Part shown: piece after piece, positions 43,946 through 52,372 of the stretch
Layout: the number at the start of each line of letters is the position of its first letter
How positions within the stretch are numbered: position 1 is the first letter of the stretch
From: Vibrio tapetis subsp. tapetis
Lineage (GTDB): Bacteria; Pseudomonadota; Gammaproteobacteria; Enterobacterales; Vibrionaceae
Reading direction: 5' to 3'
Length of the DNA: 64,000 nucleotides
Assembly: GCF_900233005.1 (NCBI RefSeq)
Contig: NZ_LT960612.1
Span: 372,001-436,000, forward strand
Made by a program: the position numbers and the translations under genes
Notes under the pieces: generated by a model
Database searches by the model: none
What the model was told of the DNA's origin: nothing
The model's input: only the letters and a program-made list of their open reading frames with translations

Positions 43946-44638
43946 ATGTATCAAGCACTTAAACAACGTGTACTAGACGCTAATCTCAAATTGCCAAAAT
44001 ATGGTCTTGTCACTTTCACATGGGGAAACGTATCCGAGATAGATAGAGAGTTAGGCGTCATCGCGATTAAACCTTCGGGCGTAGAATATGATGTGATGAC
44101 GGTTGACCATATCGTTGTGGTTGATCTTGCTGGTAATCAACTGGAAGGCACACTTAACCCTTCAAGCGATACCGCCACACACCTTGAGCTGTACAAAGCC
44201 TTTCCTAACATTGGTGGGGTTGTTCACACGCACTCACGCAGTGCGACCATTTGGGCTCAAGCGGGCATAGACATTCCCGCACTCGGCACCACACATGCCG
44301 ACTATTTCTACGGGGATATTCCGTGTACTCGTAAACTCTCACAGGCTGAAATTCGTGAAGAATATGAGAAAAACACAGGCTTAGTCATCATCGAAGAATT
44401 CGCACAGCGCAAGGTTGATCCAAAAGCCGTACCGAGTGTGATTGTGTCTGGTCATGCACCATTTTCTTGGGGCAAAGATGCAATCGACGCGGTACACAAT
44501 GCCGTGGTATTGGAAGAAATATCCGCCATGGCGCTGGCAACACGCTCACTCAATAGCGGCATAAAAATCCAACCTGAACTGTCCGACAAGCACTACCTGC
44601 GTAAGCACGGTGAAAATGCCTATTACGGCCAAAGGTGA
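43946..44638 (+). CDS. ulaF: L-ribulose-5-phosphate 4-epimerase
   Basis: A 230-residue class II aldolase/epimerase. The N-terminal phosphate site [20 protein letters not shown] and the zinc motif [14 protein letters not shown] are clear. It converts L-ribulose-5-phosphate to D-xylulose-5-phosphate, the last step before the pentose pathway. AGGAGGACCT precedes the start. It is followed after 4 bp by a HAD phosphatase gene. Confidence 0.93.
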   Translation: MYQALKQRVLDANLKLPKYGLVTFTWGNVSEIDRELGVIAIKPSGVEYDVMTVDHIVVVDLAGNQLEGTLNPSSDTATHLELYKAFPNIGGVVHTHSRSATIWAQAGIDIPALGTTHADYFYGDIPCTRKLSQAEIREEYEKNTGLVIIEEFAQRKVDPKAVPSVIVSGHAPFSWGKDAIDAVHNAVVLEEISAMALATRSLNSGIKIQPELSDKHYLRKHGENAYYGQR

Positions 44639-44642
44639 TCTT

Positions 44643-45464
44643 ATGTACAAAGTGTTGGCTCTTGATCTCGATGGCACCGTTCTCACGGATGAACATACGA
44701 TTAACCCTGAAGTAAAACGCGCAATTCAAGAAGCAAGGCAGCACTGCCATGTTGTGATTGTCACCGGCCGTCATCATACCGCAGCGAAACCTTACTACGA
44801 GGAATTGGGGCTAACTACGCCCATTATCTGCTGCAACGGCACGTACATATACGATTACCAGAATGATTGCGTTGTACAACATAACGCAATTAGCAAGCAA
44901 GACGCTTTGTCTTTTATCTCTCTTGCTCATGAGTACCAGATGAAAATGGTCATGTACGTTACCGACTCAATGACCTATTCATCACATAACCCAATAACGT
45001 ACATGCAAGCACTTGAAAGTTGGGCCGATCAATTTGAAGGGAATTCAAAGCCAAAAATCGAGCGAATCGACTCCTTTAGTGATTTAGTCAACAAGACTCA
45101 ATACGTGTGGAAGTTTGTTGTAGAAGGGCAACCAAGTTCAGTCGAACGATTGCTTGAGCACGATTACGTTAAACGTAAGTTCAATGGAGAACGATCTTGG
45201 TCTAACCGAATTGATTTTGCCGCTTTAGGCAACAACAAAGGCGCACTGCTTGCAGAGTATGTCACCAATCTTGGCTATCACGCCAATCACGTGCTTGCTG
45301 TGGGCGATAACCATAATGACATTTCCATGCTCGAGTATGCCGGTTTAGGTGTTGCCATGAAAAACGCAGATGACACGGTAAAAAGTGCCGCCAGATTAGT
45401 GTGTGAAACAAATAACAATGAAGACGGCTTAGCTCGTCTGATTCGAAATAAAATTAAAGGATAA
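44643..45464 (+). CDS. HAD-family (Cof-type) phosphatase in ula operon
   Basis: A 273-residue Cof/YidA-like hydrolase. Motif I is LALDLDGTVLTDEH and motif IV is VGDNHNDISMLEYAG. Such enzymes dephosphorylate sugar phosphates or nucleotides in the cytosol. The ATG at 44643 follows AGGTGATCTT. E. coli has no HAD gene in its ula operon; placed between ulaF and ulaD here, it may relieve sugar-phosphate stress by removing blocked intermediates (inference). Confidence 0.9.
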   Translation: MYKVLALDLDGTVLTDEHTINPEVKRAIQEARQHCHVVIVTGRHHTAAKPYYEELGLTTPIICCNGTYIYDYQNDCVVQHNAISKQDALSFISLAHEYQMKMVMYVTDSMTYSSHNPITYMQALESWADQFEGNSKPKIERIDSFSDLVNKTQYVWKFVVEGQPSSVERLLEHDYVKRKFNGERSWSNRIDFAALGNNKGALLAEYVTNLGYHANHVLAVGDNHNDISMLEYAGLGVAMKNADDTVKSAARLVCETNNNEDGLARLIRNKIKG

Positions 45465-45468
45465 CATC

Positions 45469-46137
45469 ATGACTGTAACATCAACCGCCACCAATAAACC
45501 TATGATTCAAATCGCACTTGATCAAACGGATCTTGCGTCGGCAATTCAAGTGGCCAACAACGTAGAAAGCTTTGTCGATGTGATTGAAATTGGCACGATT
45601 CTGGCGTTTGCCGAAGGCATGAATGCCGTTCAAACACTGCGTAAAAACCACCCAGACCACATCCTCGTGTGTGATATGAAAACAACCGACGGTGGTGCCA
45701 TTCTAGCAAAAATGGCCTTTGAAGCAGGTTCCGATTGGATCACCGTATCCGCCGCAGCCCACATTGCCACGATTGCTGCATGTAAAAAAGTAGCCGACCA
45801 ATTTAACGGTGAAATTCAAATCGAAATCTACGGCAATTGGACCATGGATGACGCACAAGCCTGGGTTGACCTTGGCATCACTCAAGCAATTTACCACCGC
45901 TCCCGCGATGCAGAGCTGGCAGGGGTTGGCTGGACAGAAGAAGATTTAGTCAAAATGCGTAAGTTGTCTGAGCTAGGTTTAGAGCTGTCTATTACCGGTG
46001 GTATCGTGCCTGAAGACCTGTACTTATTTGAAGGCATCAAAGCCAAAACCTTTATTGCTGGCCGCGCACTTGCCGGAGAACAAGGCAAACAAACTGCCGA
46101 AGCACTCCGCGCCCAAATTGACCGCTACTGGGTATAG
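45469..46137 (+). CDS. ulaD: 3-keto-L-gulonate-6-phosphate decarboxylase
   Basis: A 222-residue TIM-barrel enzyme of the OMP decarboxylase family. Key stretches: IQIALDQTDLASAIQVANNV, the catalytic VCDMKTTDGGAILAKMAFEA (Asp-x-Lys-x-x-Asp) and ITGGIVPEDLYLFEGIKAKT. It forms L-xylulose-5-phosphate and CO2. It is only 4 bp from the HAD gene, with AAAGGATAACATC before its start. Confidence 0.95.
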   Translation: MTVTSTATNKPMIQIALDQTDLASAIQVANNVESFVDVIEIGTILAFAEGMNAVQTLRKNHPDHILVCDMKTTDGGAILAKMAFEAGSDWITVSAAAHIATIAACKKVADQFNGEIQIEIYGNWTMDDAQAWVDLGITQAIYHRSRDAELAGVGWTEEDLVKMRKLSELGLELSITGGIVPEDLYLFEGIKAKTFIAGRALAGEQGKQTAEALRAQIDRYWV

Positions 46138-46145
46138 GTGATCAT

Positions 46146-47021
46146 ATGTATCAACACTTCGAACGACACCGAGTCGGGCTTTACGAAAAAGCCCTACCCA
46201 ACGACCTCAGTTGGGATCAAAAACTAGAAAAAACCAAACAACTCGGATTCGATTTTCTAGAAATTTCTGTCGATGAATCTGATGACAGACGTAGCCGCCT
46301 TGATTGGGACGACACCACAATTTATGAACTTAGGGATTTGTGTATCAAACATGCTATCCCTTTGCAGTCCATGTGTTTAAGTGCCCACAGAAAGTTCCCA
46401 TTCGGTTCTGCAGATGCTGCAATACGAGAACAAGCCGTCATCCACATGGAAAAAGCGATCACGCTGGCTTTCAAGTTAGGGATTCGTAACATCCAACTTG
46501 CAGGCTACGACGTGTATTACGAACATGCAAACAAGGAGACGCACCAGCGATTCATCGATGGAATGCGCCATTGTGCCAAATTAGCTGAACGGGCCGGTAT
46601 CATGCTTGCCGTCGAAATCATGGATACTGATTACCTCAACTCGTTAAGTAAATTTGAGATCTTAAAAAGAGAAGTACCATCGCCTTATTTCACTGCATAT
46701 CCGGATATTGGCAATATTTCGGGGTGGAATTACGACGTATGCACTGAACTTGCACTGAGCATGCCGCATATTACTCAGATCCATCTTAAAGACACTTATA
46801 AAGTAAAAGATGGGCATGACGGCCAGTTCCGAGATCTCGTCATTGGTGAAGGCGAAGTCGACTTTGATGCCATCTTTGTCACGCTCAAAGAAACCAACTG
46901 TGTTGTGCCCCTCGTGATTGAAATGTGGGCTCAAGATGAACAGTGGGAACACAACATTAAACTGGCGAAAAAAAGGTTGAATCAATCCTGCTTACGTGCC
47001 GAACTGCCAGTGCTTTTTTAA
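46146..47021 (+). CDS. ulaE: L-xylulose-5-phosphate 3-epimerase
   Basis: A 291-residue xylose-isomerase-like TIM barrel. ALPNDLSWDQKLEKTKQLGF at the start and AVEIMDTDYLNSLSKFEILK with metal-ligand Glu/Asp mark UlaE. It turns L-xylulose-5-phosphate into L-ribulose-5-phosphate for UlaF. TAGGTGATCAT precedes the start, and the operon terminates at the hairpin at 47082. Confidence 0.94.
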   Translation: MYQHFERHRVGLYEKALPNDLSWDQKLEKTKQLGFDFLEISVDESDDRRSRLDWDDTTIYELRDLCIKHAIPLQSMCLSAHRKFPFGSADAAIREQAVIHMEKAITLAFKLGIRNIQLAGYDVYYEHANKETHQRFIDGMRHCAKLAERAGIMLAVEIMDTDYLNSLSKFEILKREVPSPYFTAYPDIGNISGWNYDVCTELALSMPHITQIHLKDTYKVKDGHDGQFRDLVIGEGEVDFDAIFVTLKETNCVVPLVIEMWAQDEQWEHNIKLAKKRLNQSCLRAELPVLF

Positions 47022-47081
47022 ACAAATCCATGCTCCTGATGCCTAATAATAAAACTTAAGGCGTCACATCCCAACGTGGAT

Positions 47082-47130
47082 AGCGCAGCCAAATCTTCTC
47101 TCCCCCGGGGATGTTTGCTGCGCTTTTTTT
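47082..47130 (+). terminator. Terminator of the ula operon
   Basis: AGCGCAGC / GCTGCGCT outer stem with an inner CCCCGGGG element, followed by seven T. Confidence 0.85.
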
Positions 47131-47228
47131 ATGCAAGCCCACTCAGCAACCCATGCGTATTTTGTTGACAACCTAAGCGCGTTGCAGCAGAGTTGTGCAC
47201 CTCATTGTTTATCCATTTAAGTCGACTT

Positions 47229-47663
47229 ATGAAGCTGCTTCACCTACAACTCTTTTGGTTTGAAAAGCATCACGTGCTACTCGAGTTAGAAGATCTACCT
47301 GAGCTCACTAACAGCCAGCAAGCAGAGCTACAACAATGGATAAAAAGCAGAAGAAAGCTACTCAGCTTTGAAGTGCACCAGCAAGTATGGGTCAAAGTAA
47401 ATTCAGATGGTTTTTCTTCTGAATTGATCATTAAACCAAATGGTACGTTGGTGGAAAAAGATCTGTTCAGTGACAAGAAGCTTAACGGACTATGGCAAGT
47501 GGTTGATGGTTTACTCTTTCTGAAAATTGTCAGTGGCGAGTTCATCGTTGAATATCAAGTCGTGGGCCATAATCAAGATAACATTCACAGTGGCGTTGAG
47601 TACATCAATGGCAAAGTAAGTGCTCATAGTCGCTTCGTACAAAGCAGACCAACGTCTTTATAA
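47229..47663 (+). CDS. Hypothetical protein (144 aa)
   Basis: I do not recognise the family. It is soluble, beginning MKLLHLQLFWFEKHHVLLEL, with alternating hydrophobic residues suggesting beta strands (VWVKVNSDGFSSELIIKPNG, GLLFLKIVSGEFIVEYQVVG). The ATG at 47229 gives a plausible N-terminus but has a weak ribosome-binding site; an upstream in-frame start at 47193 is possible. It lies 21 bp before a lipoprotein gene, so the two may be co-transcribed. Confidence 0.65.
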   Translation: MKLLHLQLFWFEKHHVLLELEDLPELTNSQQAELQQWIKSRRKLLSFEVHQQVWVKVNSDGFSSELIIKPNGTLVEKDLFSDKKLNGLWQVVDGLLFLKIVSGEFIVEYQVVGHNQDNIHSGVEYINGKVSAHSRFVQSRPTSL

Positions 47664-47684
47664 ACACATTCCGGAGGCAGGATC

Positions 47685-48194
47685 ATGCGGTACGTTTCTT
47701 TTTTATTTTTCGTATTATTGGTTGGCTGCCAAACAACTTCAGCCTCCAATAACACGCCTATCGGTTATCTCGGCTTTGCCAATCAGCAATCTTGGGCTGT
47801 TCAATTTAACGACTGTACCGTTTACGACCAACAAGGCGCTCTTCCGTATCTATGGCTAAACCGAACGCTCACAACCATTAGTTGCTATCAAGTTCAATCA
47901 AGCGATTTATCCTCATTCGATACCCCTCAGATTGCGCTTTATGATGAACCACGTTTTGATGCCCAAGTAACAAATGTCGACACACTTGAAGAGCTTTTCA
48001 TCTCGGAGTCTGGCTGGGGAACTTTCCCTTTCGTTTACCAAGCCCTTCCAAGTAACTGGATACAATTAAAGGAAGGGTGGATTCATCTTTCTTCTAATGA
48101 TCTCAATGTCGTACAGCTCCATCACGGAAGCCAAGATGATACAGCCAAAGCCAAAGCCAAAGCCAAACACGATGAGTATTATTTAAACCATTGA
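47685..48194 (+). CDS. Lipoprotein of unknown function
   Basis: A 169-residue protein. The N-terminus MRYVSFLFFVLLVGCQ has a hydrophobic core and the lipobox LVGC, so it is probably anchored by a lipid at Cys15. The mature part has no recognised domain. Near the C-terminus an Ala-Lys repeat (AKAKAKAK) is coded by four GCCAAA units, which can gain or lose copies by slippage. GGAGGCAGGATC precedes the start. Confidence 0.78.
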   Translation: MRYVSFLFFVLLVGCQTTSASNNTPIGYLGFANQQSWAVQFNDCTVYDQQGALPYLWLNRTLTTISCYQVQSSDLSSFDTPQIALYDEPRFDAQVTNVDTLEELFISESGWGTFPFVYQALPSNWIQLKEGWIHLSSNDLNVVQLHHGSQDDTAKAKAKAKHDEYYLNH

Positions 48195-48256
48195 TATCCA
48201 TCTCAGCCGTTCCATCAGCCAGTCGACACTAAAAATACGCGACGTCCAAACGACGA

Positions 48257-48628
48257 CTATCTTTCACCTAGCATCTCAAAATGGTCGCTGGCCAATCGTG
48301 CTTTACCGTCTGCTTCTACAACCCATAACTCACGATGAACAACACCAAACGCTTTGTTCATCGTCCAGTTAGAAGACAAGATATAGCCATTATCACCGTG
48401 AGCTTCCCATTTCACATTAGTGTATTGTACGTCCGCGAAACCTTGGTCCATAAAGCCTTGCCAAAACGCTTGAATAACCTCATTGCCTTCAAACTGCCCC
48501 GCAGGGTCTGCAGTCATAACGCAATTCTCATTATATTGATCTGCGCAACCTTTCGCATCTTGGCTATTAAAAGCGTTTTGCCAAGCCGTTAGACCTTGCT
48601 TACAGATTTCTAATACTTCATTAGACAT
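48257..48628 (-). CDS. NTF2-like (SnoaL/DUF4440-type) protein
   Basis: A 123-residue single-domain protein: TAWQNAFNSQDAKGCADQYN at the start, then VIQAFWQGFMDQGFADVQYT, the usual cone-shaped NTF2 fold. Function varies from isomerases to ligand-binding proteins. AGGAAGAAAAGC precedes the ATG. It is divergent from the LysR gene at 48787, and a long inverted repeat lies between. Confidence 0.82.
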   Translation of the reverse strand: MSNEVLEICKQGLTAWQNAFNSQDAKGCADQYNENCVMTADPAGQFEGNEVIQAFWQGFMDQGFADVQYTNVKWEAHGDNGYILSSNWTMNKAFGVVHRELWVVEADGKARLASDHFEMLGER

Positions 48629-48695
48629 GCTTTTCTTCCTTTCTATCGTTCGATTTAAACTAGCCGGTATGGCTATCCAAAGTGACTTACTTCAC

Positions 48696-48740
48696 TCAGT
48701 TCTATTGATAGGGCTAGATTAGCTCTATCAATAGAACTGA
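48696..48740. promoter_or_regulatory. 45-bp inverted repeat between divergent genes
   Basis: Perfect 16-bp arms TCAGTTCTATTGATAG (48696-48711) and CTATCAATAGAACTGA (48725-48740). The 13-bp centre (GGCTAGATTAGCT) is also largely self-complementary. It is an operator candidate for the LysR protein, since a terminator is not expected between divergent starts. Confidence 0.6.
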
Positions 48741-48786
48741 AAAACAGCTAGATTAGAAATAACTGTTTAGAAAAATGGAACAATAA

Positions 48787-49656
48787 ATGAATCGCCTACG
48801 TCAGATGTCGGTATTTGCCCATATTGTCGAATCTGGATCGATGTCAGCAGCGGCCGATGCTCTAGACCTTTCAAAGTCGGTCATCAGCCAACATTTGAAA
48901 GCTCTGGAAACGGAACTCGGGATTACTCTGCTAAAACGCACGACTCGAAGACAGGTACTGACGGTTGAAGGCGAACGTTTCTACCAAAGCTGCAACAAAA
49001 TCAACCTCCTTGCAGACTCAGCTTGGAGCGAGGCATTAGAGTCGATAGAAGAGCCTAAAGGCCGAATTCGAATCACCGCTCCTAACGCGTTAATGGAAAC
49101 CCTCATTACCCCTGTCATTGGCGAACTGATGCAACTGTACCCACAACTGAAGCCAGAACTCATAGGCAGTGATGAAAGATTAGATTTTCTGGAGCATGAT
49201 ATTGATTTGGCTATTCGTGTTGGGCAATCTGAAGACAGCGCCATCATTCAAAAGCGACTGGGAGAGTTTAAAGACGTCTTATGTGGCAACCTAAGCGATG
49301 AGCAAAAAAACACACCTCAGGAGCTCAGCTACATTGCCAACGCTTGGCAAGGTAAACGCATTAGGCACGAATTTAGCGGCCAGAACACCCATGCGTTTGT
49401 CTATGAGGCAGACGCTCACTGCATCACTAATTCATTTCATAGTACCTTGGCATTGATTAAATCGGGAGCGGGAGTAGGCATCGTCCCAGACTTTTATTTA
49501 CCCTTAATAAATACCAAATTAGAACCTGTATTTCCAACGTACTCTCTTAAGGCCACCAGCATTTATGCCTTAAACCCTTTTGGAAAGAAAACGCCGTTGT
49601 CGGTAAGAGTCTGCACTCAAGCGATCCAAGAAAAACTCTCTACTTTGGTGACATGA
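48787..49656 (+). CDS. LysR-family transcriptional regulator
   Basis: A 289-residue LysR protein. The HTH is in MSVFAHIVESGSMSAAADAL and LSKSVISQHLKALETELGIT, followed by LLKRTTRRQVLTVEG; the effector domain has ETLITPVIGELMQLYPQLKP and HDIDLAIRVGQSEDS. It is related to the 8818-9711 regulator (CrgA-like branch). Divergent from the NTF2-like gene. Confidence 0.92.
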   Translation: MNRLRQMSVFAHIVESGSMSAAADALDLSKSVISQHLKALETELGITLLKRTTRRQVLTVEGERFYQSCNKINLLADSAWSEALESIEEPKGRIRITAPNALMETLITPVIGELMQLYPQLKPELIGSDERLDFLEHDIDLAIRVGQSEDSAIIQKRLGEFKDVLCGNLSDEQKNTPQELSYIANAWQGKRIRHEFSGQNTHAFVYEADAHCITNSFHSTLALIKSGAGVGIVPDFYLPLINTKLEPVFPTYSLKATSIYALNPFGKKTPLSVRVCTQAIQEKLSTLVT

Positions 49657-49697
49657 GCAGGAACTGGCGTGGCAATAGCCGCTGGGTTATTCTATTT

Positions 49698-49726
49698 GGC
49701 TTGCTGATCAATACGATGAGCAAGCC
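49698..49726 (+). terminator. Terminator of lysR
   Basis: GGCTTGCT / AGCAAGCC perfect 8-bp stem, followed by GCCGTTT. Confidence 0.5.
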
Positions 49727-49782
49727 GCCGTTTAGGAATTGAAACGGAGCAACCATTTTCATTGCAGGGAGCAATAAGTTCT

Positions 49783-50385
49783 ATGTCTACCTATCTCGCT
49801 GGTTTTTCTTTAAGTCTCTCTTTGATCCTTGCTATTGGATCTCAAAACGCGTTCGTCTTAAAGCAAGGTCTGAAAAATCAACATATCTTCGCTGTATGCG
49901 CCGTGTGTGCGCTATCCGATGCCATTTTAATATCCGTAGGCATCGCTGGTTTTGGTGCAATGGTGCAGCAATTTCCATGGATTGAAGTGTCTGCCCGATA
50001 TGGCGGCGCGGCGTTTTTAACCGTTTACGCCTTGATTAGCTTTAAATCTGCCTTGACCACCGATCATGCCCTAAAAGCTGACCAACACACTCAAACCTCT
50101 CTGGCGAAAACCATTGGTATTTGCTTAGCCTTTACTTGGCTTAACCCACACGTGTACCTTGATACCATGGTATTACTGGGGTCTATTTCTACTCAGTATC
50201 ACCCTTTTGAGTCTCAGTTTGCCATTGGCGCAATTGCTTCTTCTTTCGTATTTTTCTTTTCTCTCGGTTACGGTGCAAGACTACTCACCCCATTATTTAA
50301 AAAACCCAAAACGTGGAAAATACTGGAGTTTGTAGTGGGAACCGTGATGTTGTTCATCGCTATTTCATTAGTGTTTAATGCTTAA
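49783..50385 (+). CDS. ArgO/LysE-type amino-acid exporter
   Basis: A 200-residue membrane protein with six hydrophobic segments. LAGFSLSLSLILAIGSQNAF followed by VLKQGLKNQH is the conserved LysE/ArgO start; TWLNPHVYLDTMVLLGSI is the second signature. ArgO exports arginine or lysine. The ATG at 49783 gives the family N-terminus; a TTG at 49762 is the alternative. It overlaps the GNAT gene by 8 bp. Confidence 0.9.
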   Translation: MSTYLAGFSLSLSLILAIGSQNAFVLKQGLKNQHIFAVCAVCALSDAILISVGIAGFGAMVQQFPWIEVSARYGGAAFLTVYALISFKSALTTDHALKADQHTQTSLAKTIGICLAFTWLNPHVYLDTMVLLGSISTQYHPFESQFAIGAIASSFVFFFSLGYGARLLTPLFKKPKTWKILEFVVGTVMLFIAISLVFNA

Positions 50386-50881
50386 AAACGAGGTCATCAG
50401 TTTGGTACATTTAAGAGCCATGCGACAAGAGGAATACCCCGATTATTGCCAGTATTTCATCGCCGATTACAGCCAAGAAATTGCCACCAATTATGGTCAT
50501 TCGATGGAAATGGCGATTGAACTAGCAAAGGCCGATTTGTTGCGCTGTTTTCCGAATGGCTTGGAAACCGCAGAGCACGATTTACTTTGCATCGAAATCA
50601 ATTCAAACGACGTAGCAGTGCCAGTGGGCTATTTGTGGCATAGCATCAACCAACACGATCATTCGACCTTTATTTACGACTTCTTTATATCCGAAGAATA
50701 TCGCGGAAAAGGGATTGGCAAATCAGCCATTGAGGCGCTGGAACGCCAGCTTCTCCCATTGGGAATCAAGCAAATTAAACTGCGAGTGGCTTATCATAAC
50801 TCGCGGGCTCTCAAACTATACCAAGAAGTAGGCTTTGCCATAACGGGCTATAATATGGCAAAAACCATAACATCGAATTAA
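50378..50881 (+). CDS. GNAT-family N-acetyltransferase
   Basis: A 167-residue protein with the full GNAT core: FIYDFFISEEYRGKGIGKSA carries the acetyl-CoA loop (YRGKGIGKSA), then LRVAYHNSRALKLYQEVGFA. Substrate unknown. The ATG at 50378 overlaps the exporter gene by 8 bp, which supports translational coupling; a TTG eight codons later is the alternative start. Confidence 0.9.
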   Translation: MLKNEVISLVHLRAMRQEEYPDYCQYFIADYSQEIATNYGHSMEMAIELAKADLLRCFPNGLETAEHDLLCIEINSNDVAVPVGYLWHSINQHDHSTFIYDFFISEEYRGKGIGKSAIEALERQLLPLGIKQIKLRVAYHNSRALKLYQEVGFAITGYNMAKTITSN

Positions 50882-50892
50882 GGAATGATAAG

Positions 50893-51288
50893 ATGATAAA
50901 GCAAGTTGGCGAGACCAAAATTAACCCAAAACACAAAGCAAGCTGCCACTGTGGCGCGGTAGAACTGGAACTCTCCCTACCGAATGGCATTGAAAACCCA
51001 CGTCGTTGTGATTGTTCAATATGTCGAAGAAAAGGGGCGATGGTTGGTTCGGTTGATTTAAGCGGAATTCGCATTGTGAAAGGTGCAGATGTTCTTAAGC
51101 TGTATCAATTTAATACCAATACAGCAAAGCATTACTTTTGTTCCAATTGTGGCATTTACACCCACCACCAGCGCCGTTCTAACCCCCATGAGTACGGATT
51201 CAATATTGGTTGCCTTGAGGGTGTTAATCCGTTCGATCTAGGTGACGTTGTCACTAACGATGGCGTCAATCATCCTGCGGATCGATGA
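50893..51288 (+). CDS. GFA-family (CENP-V fold) protein
   Basis: A 131-residue zinc protein. Ligand cysteines are in CHCGAVELEL, CDCSICRRKG and HYFCSNCGIYTHH. The family includes a glutathione-dependent formaldehyde-activating enzyme, although most members are uncharacterised. AAGGAATGATAAG precedes the start. It is third in the exporter-GNAT-GFA run. Confidence 0.92.
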   Translation: MIKQVGETKINPKHKASCHCGAVELELSLPNGIENPRRCDCSICRRKGAMVGSVDLSGIRIVKGADVLKLYQFNTNTAKHYFCSNCGIYTHHQRRSNPHEYGFNIGCLEGVNPFDLGDVVTNDGVNHPADR

Positions 51289-51328
51289 TCCGCAACTTCT
51301 AGAGATAACAACATCGCCGCAATAGTAC

Positions 51329-51357
51329 AAAGCCCCCAATCATCAAGCTGGGGCTTT
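51329..51357 (+). terminator. Intrinsic terminator
   Basis: AAAGCCCC / GGGGCTTT, perfect 8-bp stem after the GFA gene. Confidence 0.7.
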
Positions 51358-51413
51358 GCGCATACAAGCTGTGTTAAAGAAAACAGGCTTTACCAGGGTA
51401 AACTTACAAAACC

Positions 51414-51435
51414 GTGGCCAATTTTAGTTGGCCAC
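51414..51435. other. Short perfect hairpin, role unknown
   Basis: GTGGCCAA / TTGGCCAC with a 6-nt loop, 57 bp after the terminator above and 138 bp before the outer-membrane gene; no T-run. Confidence 0.3.
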
Positions 51436-51495
51436 TTACATATTAATAAGCCTGTAAACTCAAAGGCTGAGTAATTATATCAATTCCCTCCAATT

Positions 51496-51514
51496 ATGAA
51501 TCTCTGTAATTCAT
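51496..51514. promoter_or_regulatory. 19-bp palindrome, variant copy
   Basis: ATGAATCTCTGTAATTCAT, two bases different from the exact pair at 55006 and 61569; it ends 58 bp before the outer-membrane gene. Confidence 0.55.
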
Positions 51515-51572
51515 AGATTCTGTTTGTCTTCCTCAATAACATGATATCAACAACATGAACTTGAGAAAAACA

Positions 51573-52277
51573 ATGAACCATAAATCACTGATTTTAATGT
51601 CTATTTCCCTATCATTATCGACTTCCGTGTATGCTGAAAGTTCGATTAAAAACTCTAACGATATTATTGACTTTTCGGACCCAACCGTCATTTATTCTTC
51701 GGTCGAAGCTGCATACGGAACTGAAGGTGCGACTCTCGGTTTAGGCTTAGCTATACCAATTAACGAGTCATGGGGAGCACTCACAAAATATGAAGCAAAA
51801 GAAGACTTGAACCTCCACAGAATCCGAGCGGCGGCAACCAATACGGATATAGGAACAGGCTTTATGCTTGATTATATATGGGACACTAATTTTGCAGATC
51901 TAGGTGCTAGTTCTCATTCTCTTGTCCTCAACGGTTTACAAGTTGTACCTCTTAGCGAGAAATTACTATTTGTTCCTATGATAGGAGCGGGGTTCACCAC
52001 CAATGATTTTGCAGAAAACCAAGCTGCGATAGGTATGCTCCAAGCCATGTTGGTATATAACGTCACCTCCGACGTTTGGGTCAACATAATCCCTCAATAC
52101 TCTTACAGCTTTAATGATCTAAGACTTGAAAATACAGCAAAAAAAACGATCCGAAAGTACGAGTTTGAATCGGTTGTAGGTTATCGATTTAACAATAATC
52201 AGAATATTCGTCTGCTCTACAAATACAATGAAAATAAAGACCATGAGGCAACCATTAGCTATACCTATGCGCTCTGA
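51573..52277 (+). CDS. Outer-membrane beta-barrel protein
   Basis: A 234-residue secreted protein. The signal peptide reads KSLILMSISLSLSTSVYAES. The rest has alternating strands such as VIYSSVEAAYGTEGATLGLG, LLFVPMIGAGFTT, VWVNIIPQYSYSF and the C-terminal strand DHEATISYTYAL, suggesting a beta-barrel of about ten strands. Exact family not recognised. I prefer the ATG at 51573 (TTGAGAAAAAC before it); another lies six codons upstream. A copy of the shared palindrome lies 58 bp before the start. Confidence 0.75.
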   Translation: MNHKSLILMSISLSLSTSVYAESSIKNSNDIIDFSDPTVIYSSVEAAYGTEGATLGLGLAIPINESWGALTKYEAKEDLNLHRIRAAATNTDIGTGFMLDYIWDTNFADLGASSHSLVLNGLQVVPLSEKLLFVPMIGAGFTTNDFAENQAAIGMLQAMLVYNVTSDVWVNIIPQYSYSFNDLRLENTAKKTIRKYEFESVVGYRFNNNQNIRLLYKYNENKDHEATISYTYAL

Positions 52278-52372
52278 CCATTAACCAACAAATGTGATTT
52301 TCTTTAATCTGAGCATCTAGCCAATCTAGTCCATATTGTGTCAATACCAAATAAATTTGAAAGAGGAATATT

